Source: Sneathiella aquimaris
GTDB lineage: Bacteria > Pseudomonadota > Alphaproteobacteria > Sneathiellales > Sneathiellaceae
Assembly (NCBI RefSeq): GCF_026409565.1
Contig: NZ_CP112881.1
Coordinates: 1,101,501-1,165,500 of the forward strand
Direction of reading: 5' to 3'
Length of the DNA: 64,000 nt
The notes below the pieces were generated by a model. It saw nothing but the letters and a program-made list of their open reading frames with translations, made no database searches and had not been told where the DNA came from. This document shows, in pieces, positions 1 to 7,160 of this stretch (positions within the stretch are counted from its first letter, which is position 1; each line of letters begins with the position of its first letter). The translations under genes were made by a program, and so were the position numbers.

Positions 1-799
1 CACCAGAGATGAAACCAGACCGGCTTAATTCGGCGCAAGCGATCATCGAGCGAATTGTCTTGCGCCCTTCTTCTGTGTCGTAAGACGGCAATTTGGCGAT
101 AACAATTTCCGTTTCGTGGGCTTCTGGCAGATAGTTCAACGTCGTAACGATGTTCCAACGGTCCATCTGGCCTTGGTTTAACTGTTGTGTGCCATGGTAA
201 AGCCCGGTTGTATCACCCAAACCGATTGTATTTGTGGTCGCGAACATGCGGAAAGCGGGATGCGGACGGATAACCCGGTTCTGATCGAGCAAAGTCAGTT
301 TGCCTTCTACCTCAAGAACCCGCTGAATAACGAACATAACATCAGGGCGGCCAGCGTCATACTCATCAAAAACAATGGCTGTTGGTGATTGTAGTGCCCA
401 TGGAAGAATACCTTCGCGGAATTCCGTGATCTGTTTGCCATCTCGCAACACGATGGCATCTTTACCAACCAGATCGATACGGGAAATATGACTATCAAGA
501 TTAACCCGGATGCAAGGCCAGTTCAGTCGGGCGGCTACTTGTTCGATATGGGTCGACTTGCCGGTTCCGTGATAGCCCTGAACCATAACGCGGCGATTAA
601 AAGCAAATCCCGCCAGAATGGCCATGGTTGTGTCATGGTCGAAAACATAAGTTGGATCCAGGTCAGGAACCAGATCTGAAGTTTGACTGAAAGCCGGGAC
701 TTCAAGGTCCGTGTCAATCTTAAAGACCTCACGGGCTGAAACCGTAGTGTCGGGAAGATTTATTTCCGGTGCGCTTCCGGCAAGTTCTAATGGCGTCAT
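1..799 (-). CDS. cobS: Aerobic cobaltochelatase subunit CobS, 3' part missing
   Basis: CobS is the AAA+ ATPase that, with CobT, drives insertion of cobalt into hydrogenobyrinate a,c-diamide by CobN in aerobic cobalamin synthesis. The frame reads from the ATG at 799 to the left window edge without a stop, giving 266 residues of an expected 330 or so; the C-terminus lies outside. A Walker A motif GYHGTGKS is at residues 75-82 and a Walker B with D145-E146 (VFDEYDAG) follows. The N-terminus (MTPLELAGSAPE, then SAREVFKIDTDLEVPAF) matches the family. cobT would be expected beyond the left edge. The J-domain gene lies 45 bp upstream on the same strand, the usual alphaproteobacterial order. Confidence 0.93.
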   Translation of the reverse strand, partial: MTPLELAGSAPEINLPDTTVSAREVFKIDTDLEVPAFSQTSDLVPDLDPTYVFDHDTTMAILAGFAFNRRVMVQGYHGTGKSTHIEQVAARLNWPCIRVNLDSHISRIDLVGKDAIVLRDGKQITEFREGILPWALQSPTAIVFDEYDAGRPDVMFVIQRVLEVEGKLTLLDQNRVIRPHPAFRMFATTNTIGLGDTTGLYHGTQQLNQGQMDRWNIVTTLNYLPEAHETEIVIAKLPSYDTEEGRKTIRSMIACAELSRSGFISG

Positions 800-844
800 A
801 ACGTTTCCGTATCTTGAGTTTGGACTTTTTTCTTAACGGCTGAA

Positions 845-1441
845 TTAGGAATTACCGTATGAAAGAAGGTGTGTATAGGCCTGATTGATTTTTTTTAATA
901 TTTCTTCTGCCTGTTTATCCCCGCCGTGAAGATCGGGATGGAATTTTTTGGCGAGCTCTTTATGCCGGCGTTTGATGTCTTTTATTTGGCAGCCCGGCTC
1001 AAGGTTGAGAACAGCAAAGGCTTCTCTATCTTTTGCATCAAAAGAAACCTCTTCTGTCGATCGACGCCGATTGGCATCGCGTTCATTGAAGTGATCATGC
1101 CCTGTTTCGCGCCTGAAATCAAATGGATCATCATACTTAAATTCGGTCTTTGAATTGTTCGCAGGAGCTCCCATTTTCCAGGTCGGGCGATGCCCGGTGA
1201 TATCCTCGTCTTTATATTTGAGAATTTCATTATCCGACATTCCTTCGAAGAAGTTCCAGGATTTGTTGAATTCCCGAATATGGGCCAAACAAAACCACCG
1301 ATAATCGTTGGGTGTTCCCCTGTCCATTAAGCGCGACTTGGGTGCCCGAAATTCGCCGGGCTCCTGACATTGCTGATGATCGCAAATCCGTTGCTGGGAA
1401 ATGTCGTCGGCCATGGAGTGTTTAAAATCATACTTCTTCAT
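845..1441 (-). CDS. J-domain (DnaJ-like) protein
   Basis: Co-chaperone-like protein of 198 residues with a C-terminal J domain at about residues 139-195. The HPD tripeptide that stimulates the Hsp70 ATPase is at 168-170. The N-terminal half carries C20, H22, C25, C51 and H54, a possible metal site, in a region (WFCLAH, then NFFEGMSD) that recurs in alphaproteobacterial proteins encoded beside cobS. It lacks the G/F-rich and zinc-finger regions of true DnaJ, so it is not the general chaperone gene. It is transcribed toward cobS, probably as one unit. Its client is unknown; a link to cobaltochelatase rests only on gene order. Confidence 0.85.
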   Translation of the reverse strand: MKKYDFKHSMADDISQQRICDHQQCQEPGEFRAPKSRLMDRGTPNDYRWFCLAHIREFNKSWNFFEGMSDNEILKYKDEDITGHRPTWKMGAPANNSKTEFKYDDPFDFRRETGHDHFNERDANRRRSTEEVSFDAKDREAFAVLNLEPGCQIKDIKRRHKELAKKFHPDLHGGDKQAEEILKKINQAYTHLLSYGNS

Positions 1442-1573
1442 AGCACTATTATGGGGCCGCTGCCCAGTGGAGGCAAGGCTAAGAGCTTCGAATCCGCGAA
1501 ATTATGTCAGCTTTGTCACAAAAGATAAGCGCGTCTTTTAATTTTGGTACCCGGCGTAATGCTGTGGGGGCAG

Positions 1574-2017
1574 TTAGACCTTTTCCGTCGTGTCTTCTGT
1601 ATGTTGGGAAAGGGCACGCGCCAGGTGGCTGAGCGCATCCTGATATTTTTCATTTTTGATTTGCGCAAAATTGCGGGCCATTTCAAGGCACATTCTTTGC
1701 CGGCTGGAGGTTTCAGCTGTGTCCGTCGCCTGTAGATTATCAAAGAAATAGTTGATCGGTACATTTAGCGCACTGGCGATGCTGTATAATCGACCGGCAG
1801 AAATCCGGTTGATACCACGTTCATATTTATGCGCCTGCTGGTAGGTGACACCGATAAGATTAGCCATTTGTTGCTGGGTATAACCCATTAGAATGCGTCT
1901 TTCGCGAATGCGGTTTCCGACGTGAACATCAATATGGCGGGTAAGAGGCTCTTCTTCAGACTTGCTGGAATTCGAGACGACTTTTACATGCTTTCTTACC
2001 TTGCCGTGGACAGTCAT
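1574..2017 (-). CDS. XRE-family helix-turn-helix transcriptional regulator
   Basis: DNA-binding protein of 147 residues. The HTH is at about residues 33-88 (GNRIRERRILMGYTQQQMA, then YQQAHKYERGINRIS), followed by the helical tail common in short alphaproteobacterial XRE proteins. The ATG at 2017 has a good ribosome site, GGAG five bases upstream. It is divergent from bolA; the 206-bp space between them holds a 9-bp inverted repeat that could be its operator. Target genes cannot be read from sequence. The first 30 residues are polar and probably flexible. Confidence 0.85.
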   Translation of the reverse strand: MTVHGKVRKHVKVVSNSSKSEEEPLTRHIDVHVGNRIRERRILMGYTQQQMANLIGVTYQQAHKYERGINRISAGRLYSIASALNVPINYFFDNLQATDTAETSSRQRMCLEMARNFAQIKNEKYQDALSHLARALSQHTEDTTEKV

Positions 2018-2105
2018 GTTTTTCTCCGGTCAATCTGGGTGGTGAATTCTGTCGAGTAGTCGCAATTTAAATTATAACTAATATAAGGTAGAATTATTAA
2101 CCTGC

Positions 2106-2137
2106 TTATTCAATGTATAATTTCCAAAATTGAATAA
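2106..2137. promoter_or_regulatory. Inverted repeat between XRE regulator and bolA
   Basis: A perfect 9-bp inverted repeat, TTATTCAAT and ATTGAATAA separated by 14 bp, lies in the AT-rich divergent region. A TATAAT hexamer at 2116-2121 falls between the arms. This fits an operator for the divergent XRE protein, though AT-rich DNA produces such dyads by chance. Confidence 0.35.
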
Positions 2138-2223
2138 ATTAATCGGTATACTCGCATATGATATGTGGAAGGCGGATCTGAATCTATGATAAAGTCCTGT
2201 TTTTATATGCGTAAGAATGAAAA

Positions 2224-2499
2224 ATGTCAGTTGCTGCTTTAATCGAACAAAAACTCAATGAAAAATTCGCTCCGACAGTCCTTGTTGTGACCGACGAGTC
2301 TGCTTTGCATGCCGGTCATGCTGGCGCCCGCCCTGGGGGTGAAAGTCATTTCAGAGTAGAAATAACATCTGCTGCCTTTAATGGTCAATCCAGAGTGGCC
2401 CGTCAGCGAATGGTGTATGGTGTTCTGAGTGACGAAATGAAAGAAACCATTCATGCACTCGCTTTGACAGTGAAAGGCGATGACGAAGGACTGTCCTGA
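2224..2499 (+). CDS. bolA: BolA family protein
   Basis: BolA-like protein of 91 residues, a full family length. It shows the HAGHAG motif near residue 29, the FRVEITSAAFNG core, and the RQRMVYGVLSDEM helix with a strongly conserved R-Y pair. BolA proteins bind monothiol glutaredoxins carrying a 2Fe-2S cluster and act in iron-sulfur handling; some also bind DNA. The gene is divergent from the XRE regulator, close to the J-domain and cobS genes, a neighbourhood common in this class. The ATG at 2224 has only a weak upstream purine stretch (TAAGAA). Confidence 0.92.
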   Translation: MSVAALIEQKLNEKFAPTVLVVTDESALHAGHAGARPGGESHFRVEITSAAFNGQSRVARQRMVYGVLSDEMKETIHALALTVKGDDEGLS

Positions 2500-2600
2500 C
2501 AAGAGACCTGTCTGGCTTTTTAAATTTGAACGTTGAAGAAGTTAATTATTTCCTTATATGCAACTTATTAGTGTATTTTTAGTTGTGTATCGGAGTTATT

Positions 2601-2963
2601 ATGAGTCATCAGCAATCCCTCATTAATCATAATATCAGTATCAAAGACCCTGAAACCGGAGAAGAACACCGGACAAGTATTCGTCTGGAAAAAATTGAGT
2701 GGGACGCCATGCGCCTCATATGTTCACGTAAAAAAATGAACATTAATCGGTATTGCTCATTGGTGGATTTCCATCCCTTGCGGGAGGAGCATTCCCGAAC
2801 CTCGCGCATTCGCAGCGGGATACTGCATTACTTCATGAACAGGACGGCAGCGCTGGAGCTAGCCCAGCAAAAACAGCAGGAGCAGTGGCAAGGTCAGGAA
2901 AGAGAGCAGGGTAGAAACAAGTACAGTCCCCGCAACCTGTCCGGCCGCTCTACCATAGCGTAA
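2601..2963 (+). CDS. Ribbon-helix-helix domain protein
   Basis: Protein of 120 residues, resembling the RHH_4 type of ribbon-helix-helix domains: the strand TSIRLEKIEWDAM, then helices ending in SGILHYFMN. Such proteins bind DNA as dimers. I chose the ATG at 2601 because CGGAG precedes it by five bases; a TTG at 2583 in frame has no such site. The last 35 or so residues are low-complexity and rich in Q, E and R. They overlap the 3' end of the opposing AEC transporter gene by 105 bp. The tail may be a stop-codon readthrough extension, since the RHH fold ends near residue 80. Target unknown. Confidence 0.7.
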   Translation: MSHQQSLINHNISIKDPETGEEHRTSIRLEKIEWDAMRLICSRKKMNINRYCSLVDFHPLREEHSRTSRIRSGILHYFMNRTAALELAQQKQQEQWQGQEREQGRNKYSPRNLSGRSTIA

Positions 2964-3737
2964 GGACAGAAGATAGTTGAAGACGGCAACAGGCATTGTA
3001 CATTCCAAGATAAGGACGCCTCTTGCCGTCCCTTCCAATCCAAACAGCTCAGAAAGACCCAGACCTACCAGAAAACCCATCAATAAGCGGGTCACTGACA
3101 GGATCGTGGCTTCTTTCAGATGTTGCGCGGACAGACTGGCAAGGCTCACACCAAGCGCCATCAACATCAACGGAATTGTCATGCCACCCAGAAGTTTGCT
3201 TGTGTCTATTACCCAAAGCGGCATCGGGACTTCAAACCAACGTAAGGCGAGGGAAATCGAAACCGCATAAACAAGTGGTGTTTTCAAAAACTGGGTAATG
3301 GAGCCTGAGCCTGAAGCAATCCAGACCCCAAACGTAAATTGCAGTACCGCATGAATGGTGAAAAATGCCAGCGCGAGAATTAAGCCTTCCTGCTGAAAGG
3401 CGAAATAACATAGCGGCAGTCCCATATTACCAGTGTTGGGAAACATCAGGGCAGGCAGGTAGTCGCGGTAGTCAAGCTTGAGAACCTTTAAGACGACAAA
3501 TCCGATCGGTACAAATGTGATCAGGGCAATAAGGGCAATAAAGCCAAATTCAAGAAATTCGGTCAGATCCCCTTCCAACTGCACCAGCGTCGTAAAGATA
3601 AGCATTGGCGCACCGATATTGGACACAAGTCCAGTGATCGTTTCCATATGGAAAGATCGATTGGATTTGGACCAATAGTAGCCGAGGCCCGCGCAGATGA
3701 CGACGGGCGCAATAATATTGAAAAGGATCTGAAACAT
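2859..3737 (-). CDS. AEC family transporter (auxin efflux carrier type)
   Basis: Integral membrane protein of 292 residues with about ten hydrophobic segments. The broken-helix motif FPNTGNMGLP near residue 100 is typical of the AEC/BASS-like fold. Family members export or exchange organic anions such as malate; the substrate here is not predictable. Its C-terminus (LFLLG, then TAG) lies inside the convergent ribbon-helix-helix gene. There is no close upstream partner on the same strand except the CNNM gene, whose stop is 32 bp away, so cotranscription with aroK-aroB-CNNM is possible. Confidence 0.85.
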   Translation of the reverse strand: MFQILFNIIAPVVICAGLGYYWSKSNRSFHMETITGLVSNIGAPMLIFTTLVQLEGDLTEFLEFGFIALIALITFVPIGFVVLKVLKLDYRDYLPALMFPNTGNMGLPLCYFAFQQEGLILALAFFTIHAVLQFTFGVWIASGSGSITQFLKTPLVYAVSISLALRWFEVPMPLWVIDTSKLLGGMTIPLMLMALGVSLASLSAQHLKEATILSVTRLLMGFLVGLGLSELFGLEGTARGVLILECTMPVAVFNYLLSLRYGRAAGQVAGTVLVSTLLSFLTLPLLLLFLLG

Positions 3738-3769
3738 AAGGCCGGATAGACTGAGGATTGTTTATGTAT

Positions 3770-5047
3770 TTATACTGGCAATTTAGTAATTCTCAACTCA
3801 GTTATTTGATTTCTTTCCTTCTTTAGAATATCGAACTTAAATCCAAAATAGGTGAAAGCCTGACCGACATCGGGAATGATCTTGGCCTCATGTATGACAA
3901 GCCCTGCGATTGTTGCCGCTTCTTCATCGGGCAAGGACCAATTGCATTTACGATTGAGGTCCCGAATAGTAACAGAGCCTTGCGTAATGATTTGATCCTC
4001 CCGGATGATTTTTACGCCGGCAACGTCGATATCATGCTCATCGGAAATTTCACCGACAATTTCTTCAAGAATATCCTCAAGCGTGACCAGCCCCATCAAG
4101 GCACCATACTCATCCACTACAAGGGCAAAATGCGCCTGACGTTCCAAAAAGGAGTTCAGCTGGTTGCGCAAGGTCGTGGTTTCGGGAACGAAATAAGGCT
4201 CTGATGATATGTCTTCGATTTTCAAACCTTCATAGTCACCATGCAGCGGAATGACTGCGCGCAACAGATCTTTAGCATGAATAACACCGACGATATTTTC
4301 CGGATCTTCGCGCCACAGTGGAATTCGGGTATAAGGACTGGTCAGAACGTGATCAATTATTTCTGAAATTGGTCTTGAGGCATCAACTGTCTCAACGTTC
4401 TTGCGGTGGATCATGATTTCACTGAGCTCCACCTCATCCATATCCAAAATGGTGTCGAGCATGTATTTTTCGTGCATGATGACACCCGCATCTTCAGAAT
4501 GCAGATCGATCGCGCCTCTTAGTTCATCCTGGGCAACATCTGTTAAAGAATCCGGATGGTCTTCCTGACGACCAACACCAAACATTCGCAGCGTGACATC
4601 GACAACAGCGTTCACACCCAAAACAAACGGCGACAGGATAAAAACTGCTGGACGAAGAATGGGCGCGACAAAACGGGCCACTCTAATCGGACGACGGAGG
4701 GCATAGGTTTTTGGTAGAACCTCCGCAAAAATCAACACCATCGCTGTCATGATCAATGTCGCATAGGCAACACCAATGTCACCAAATAGCGAGATCAGTA
4801 AACTGGTAGCGATGGCGGATGCCAGAATGTTAACCAGATTATTTCCCAGCAGAATTGCACTGATGAGTTTCGTGTGTTTCAAGCGAAGTTGATTAACAAT
4901 AGAGGCCCGGGCATCGCCGGCCTGTTCCATTTGGTGGAGCCGGGCACGAGAGGCCGCAGTTAAGGCCGTTTCTGATCCTGAGAAAAATCCGGAGAGAAAC
5001 AGAAGCAACGCAATCGCACCAATTTGCAATAAAATTTCCAAATCCAT
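3770..5047 (-). CDS. CNNM/CBS-domain transporter-like protein (HlyC/CorC family)
   Basis: Protein of 425 residues with the usual architecture: a DUF21/CNNM membrane domain (about 1-190, starting LLLFLSGFFSGSETALTAAS), a CBS pair (about 200-330, including TRIPLWREDPENIVGVIHAKD and ALVVDEYGALMGLVTLEDI) and a C-terminal CorC_HlyC domain. CNNM relatives are Mg2+ exporters or regulators of Mg2+ transport; the old name haemolysin is misleading. The ATG at 5047 follows an AAGGAAAAG ribosome site. aroB ends 11 bp upstream, so aroK-aroB-CNNM is probably one operon, an arrangement frequent in Alphaproteobacteria. Confidence 0.9.
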   Translation of the reverse strand: MDLEILLQIGAIALLLFLSGFFSGSETALTAASRARLHQMEQAGDARASIVNQLRLKHTKLISAILLGNNLVNILASAIATSLLISLFGDIGVAYATLIMTAMVLIFAEVLPKTYALRRPIRVARFVAPILRPAVFILSPFVLGVNAVVDVTLRMFGVGRQEDHPDSLTDVAQDELRGAIDLHSEDAGVIMHEKYMLDTILDMDEVELSEIMIHRKNVETVDASRPISEIIDHVLTSPYTRIPLWREDPENIVGVIHAKDLLRAVIPLHGDYEGLKIEDISSEPYFVPETTTLRNQLNSFLERQAHFALVVDEYGALMGLVTLEDILEEIVGEISDEHDIDVAGVKIIREDQIITQGSVTIRDLNRKCNWSLPDEEAATIAGLVIHEAKIIPDVGQAFTYFGFKFDILKKERNQITELRITKLPV

Positions 5048-5058
5048 GGAACTTTTCC

Positions 5059-6219
5059 TTAATTCCTTTCCGTATGGGATCGGACATAGCTGTCAAGAAT
5101 GTCCAAAATATCGTCTTCGTTTACGTCTTGTGTCGTAAAGGCGGCACCAATTGATTTCATCAGAATAAAGGTGAGCTTTCCTTTGTCGACTTTCTTGTCT
5201 TGATACATGTGCGCGAGAAGTTTTTTGGCATTCCAGACCACGCCCTCGATTGCGGGCAGTTCGCTCAGTAATCCGGTTTTCTGATAGTGCGCCTTCACAC
5301 GTTCGCAATCCTGCCAGGTCATTAAACCCATTTTCGCGGAAAGATCCATTGCCATGAGCATTCCCACAGCTACGCCTTCACCATGGACCAGGCTTGGGCC
5401 GTACCCGGTTTCTGCCTCAAGGGCATGACCAAAGGTATGACCAAGATTAAGCAAGGCGCGGACACCGCTTTCCTTTTCATCTGCTGCGACAATATCAGCT
5501 TTTGTTTGAACGCTTGTTTTTACAGCATGAATACGGGCAGAAATTTCCCCTTCGATGATCGCCGGGCCGTATTGTTCAAGCCAGTTATAGAAATCGAAAT
5601 CCCCAAGAAGTCCATATTTCACAACCTCTGCGTATCCTGCGAGAAGGTCTCGTTGTGGAAGACTATCCAGCAGAGACACATCTGCAACGACAAGTTTTGG
5701 TTGATAAAACGCACCGATTAGATTTTTGCCATGACGGGAGTTTACGCCGGTTTTACCACCGACGGAACTGTCTACTTGGGATAAAAGGGTTGTTGGTATT
5801 TGTATGAAGTCGACCCCTCGCCGAAGGGCGGAAGCTGCAAACCCTGTCAAATCACCGATGACACCGCCGCCGAAAGCAATCAGGCATTCGTCCCGCCCGA
5901 TCCGGGCTTCCAGTAATCTATCCAGCAAGTCCCCAAAAAATTTGAGGTCTTTCGTTTGTTCGCCTGCCGGTAGCGTAATGCTGACCTGTTCTATACCTTC
6001 TGCCTCAAGCGTTTTTTGAAGGCGGTGCAAGTGAAGAGGGCCAACCGTTTCATCGGTTATGATGGCTACTCTTTTTTTTCGAAGCACTTCTGAGATAAGT
6101 GGTCCTGAACGGTCCAACAGGTTTCCGCCGATCACAATATTATAGGACCGTTCACCCAAGTCTACTGAGACGCGCTCGTCTTTTACCGGCTGATGGATAC
6201 TGGACGCTGGAGAAGTCAT
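5059..6219 (-). CDS. aroB: 3-dehydroquinate synthase
   Basis: Second enzyme of the shikimate pathway: NAD+- and metal-dependent conversion of DAHP to 3-dehydroquinate. The 386-residue frame has the family signatures GGGVIGDLTGFAAS, RRGVDFIQIPTTLLSQVDSS followed by VGGKTGVN, and the metal-binding NLGHTFGHALE. It follows aroK by 16 bp on the same strand. The gene is complete with no missing catalytic residue. Confidence 0.97.
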   Translation of the reverse strand: MTSPASSIHQPVKDERVSVDLGERSYNIVIGGNLLDRSGPLISEVLRKKRVAIITDETVGPLHLHRLQKTLEAEGIEQVSITLPAGEQTKDLKFFGDLLDRLLEARIGRDECLIAFGGGVIGDLTGFAASALRRGVDFIQIPTTLLSQVDSSVGGKTGVNSRHGKNLIGAFYQPKLVVADVSLLDSLPQRDLLAGYAEVVKYGLLGDFDFYNWLEQYGPAIIEGEISARIHAVKTSVQTKADIVAADEKESGVRALLNLGHTFGHALEAETGYGPSLVHGEGVAVGMLMAMDLSAKMGLMTWQDCERVKAHYQKTGLLSELPAIEGVVWNAKKLLAHMYQDKKVDKGKLTFILMKSIGAAFTTQDVNEDDILDILDSYVRSHTERN

Positions 6220-6235
6220 TTTCTATTTCTTTAAA

Positions 6236-6832
6236 TTAAAGGTGATTGGAATGTCTGTTTTCCAGCGCACTGATGATCCGATTAACCACATGCTCATGCG
6301 GTCCATCTGCGCTTTCAACCGTTATGTCTGCCCCACCGTAAACAGGATACCGTTTATCCATCAGATCTTTAAGAATCGTCCGTGGATTGCCGGTTTTCAG
6401 TAAAGGGCGCGTATTTCTTTTCATACACCGTTTGTACAAAGTATCCAGATCTGCCCTCAGCCAGACCGAGCATGCATATTTTGAGATCAGTGCCTGAGTT
6501 TCCTTATCCATATAAGCCCCGCCCCCGGTTGCAAGGACATGTTGGGGGCCTTCGAGCAGCCTGGAAATTACTTTACGTTCGCCGTCCCGAAAGGCGGCCT
6601 CGCCATGTTTCTCAAAAAACTCGGGGATACTTAAATTTGAGGCGGCTTCAATTTCGGTATCCGCATCCTTAAAAGGAAGGCCTAGCTGGTGTGCCAAACG
6701 CCGACCAACAGAACTTTTTCCGGCCCCCATTAGACCGACCAGTACGATGGTCTTATTCCCTATGTTTTTTTCGCTGCGATCACCCTTAATGTCTACAGTT
6801 TCCACTGGGGCGTCACGTTCACTTGTCATCAT
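6236..6832 (-). CDS. aroK: Shikimate kinase
   Basis: Phosphorylates shikimate to shikimate 3-phosphate with ATP. A P-loop GLMGAGKSS near residue 37 is followed by DADTEIE, the DGERKVI region and GGGAYM, all expected for AroK. The N-terminus has about 30 extra residues before the first strand, common in this class. Start is uncertain: GTG 6844, ATG 6832 and ATG 6829 are all in frame and none has a strong ribosome site; I prefer 6832 (198 residues). First gene of the aroK-aroB-CNNM set. A perfect FNR-type palindrome lies about 50 bp upstream. Confidence 0.95.
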   Translation of the reverse strand: MMTSERDAPVETVDIKGDRSEKNIGNKTIVLVGLMGAGKSSVGRRLAHQLGLPFKDADTEIEAASNLSIPEFFEKHGEAAFRDGERKVISRLLEGPQHVLATGGGAYMDKETQALISKYACSVWLRADLDTLYKRCMKRNTRPLLKTGNPRTILKDLMDKRYPVYGGADITVESADGPHEHVVNRIISALENRHSNHL

Positions 6833-6861
6833 TTCACATTTCACATTTTATCAACCGACTG

Positions 6862-6876
6862 TACATATGGTATGTA
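6862..6876. promoter_or_regulatory. Small palindrome TACATA-TGG-TATGTA
   Basis: A perfect 6-bp dyad with a 3-bp centre lies between aroK and the FNR-type box, six bases from the latter. It could be part of the divergent control region, or be chance. Confidence 0.25.
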
Positions 6877-6882
6877 AGGCAG

Positions 6883-6896
6883 TTGATGTAAATCAA
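6883..6896. promoter_or_regulatory. FNR-type binding site between aroK and membrane protein gene
   Basis: TTGATGTAAATCAA matches the FNR/ANR/FnrL consensus TTGAT-N4-ATCAA at every conserved base. It sits in the 187-bp divergent space between aroK (start about 50 bp left) and the 46-residue membrane protein gene (start 124 bp right). No promoter with ideal class II spacing is obvious in either direction. Confidence 0.55.
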
Positions 6897-7019
6897 TAAG
6901 GCATGCTAGTTGTTTTAGCCAAACTTATGCCATAATCGCAGCATAGCAAATCAAATAGCAAGGTTATTGCAGCTCGATATCGGGTTCCAGCTGAAAAAAC
7001 AGGGGTATAGTAACGAAAG

Positions 7020-7160
7020 ATGTCAAAATTTTCACTCTTTCTTCTCTTTTTGATAACCGCCATTGTTGTGGGCGGTGGTGTATTCCTGTCGGCGTGGGAT
7101 ATTCCTGCGCCTACCGTACCGGTGGAAAGGGTAATTCCAAATGACCAGTTCCCGAAGTAA
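7020..7160 (+). CDS. Short single-pass membrane protein, conserved type, unknown function
   Basis: A 46-residue frame: MSKFSLFLLFLITAIVVGGG forms an N-terminal membrane segment, and the rest, ending VERVIPNDQFPK, is a short soluble tail. The composition, the DIPAPTVPVE proline pattern and the 20-bp overlap with the next gene argue that it is real. From memory, similar short proteins with IPAPT and VIP motifs occur in Rhodospirillales at this locus. The ribosome site is weak (AACGAAAG). It is cotranscribed and probably translationally coupled with the exported protein that follows, so the two may form a membrane-tethered unit. Confidence 0.6.
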   Translation: MSKFSLFLLFLITAIVVGGGVFLSAWDIPAPTVPVERVIPNDQFPK

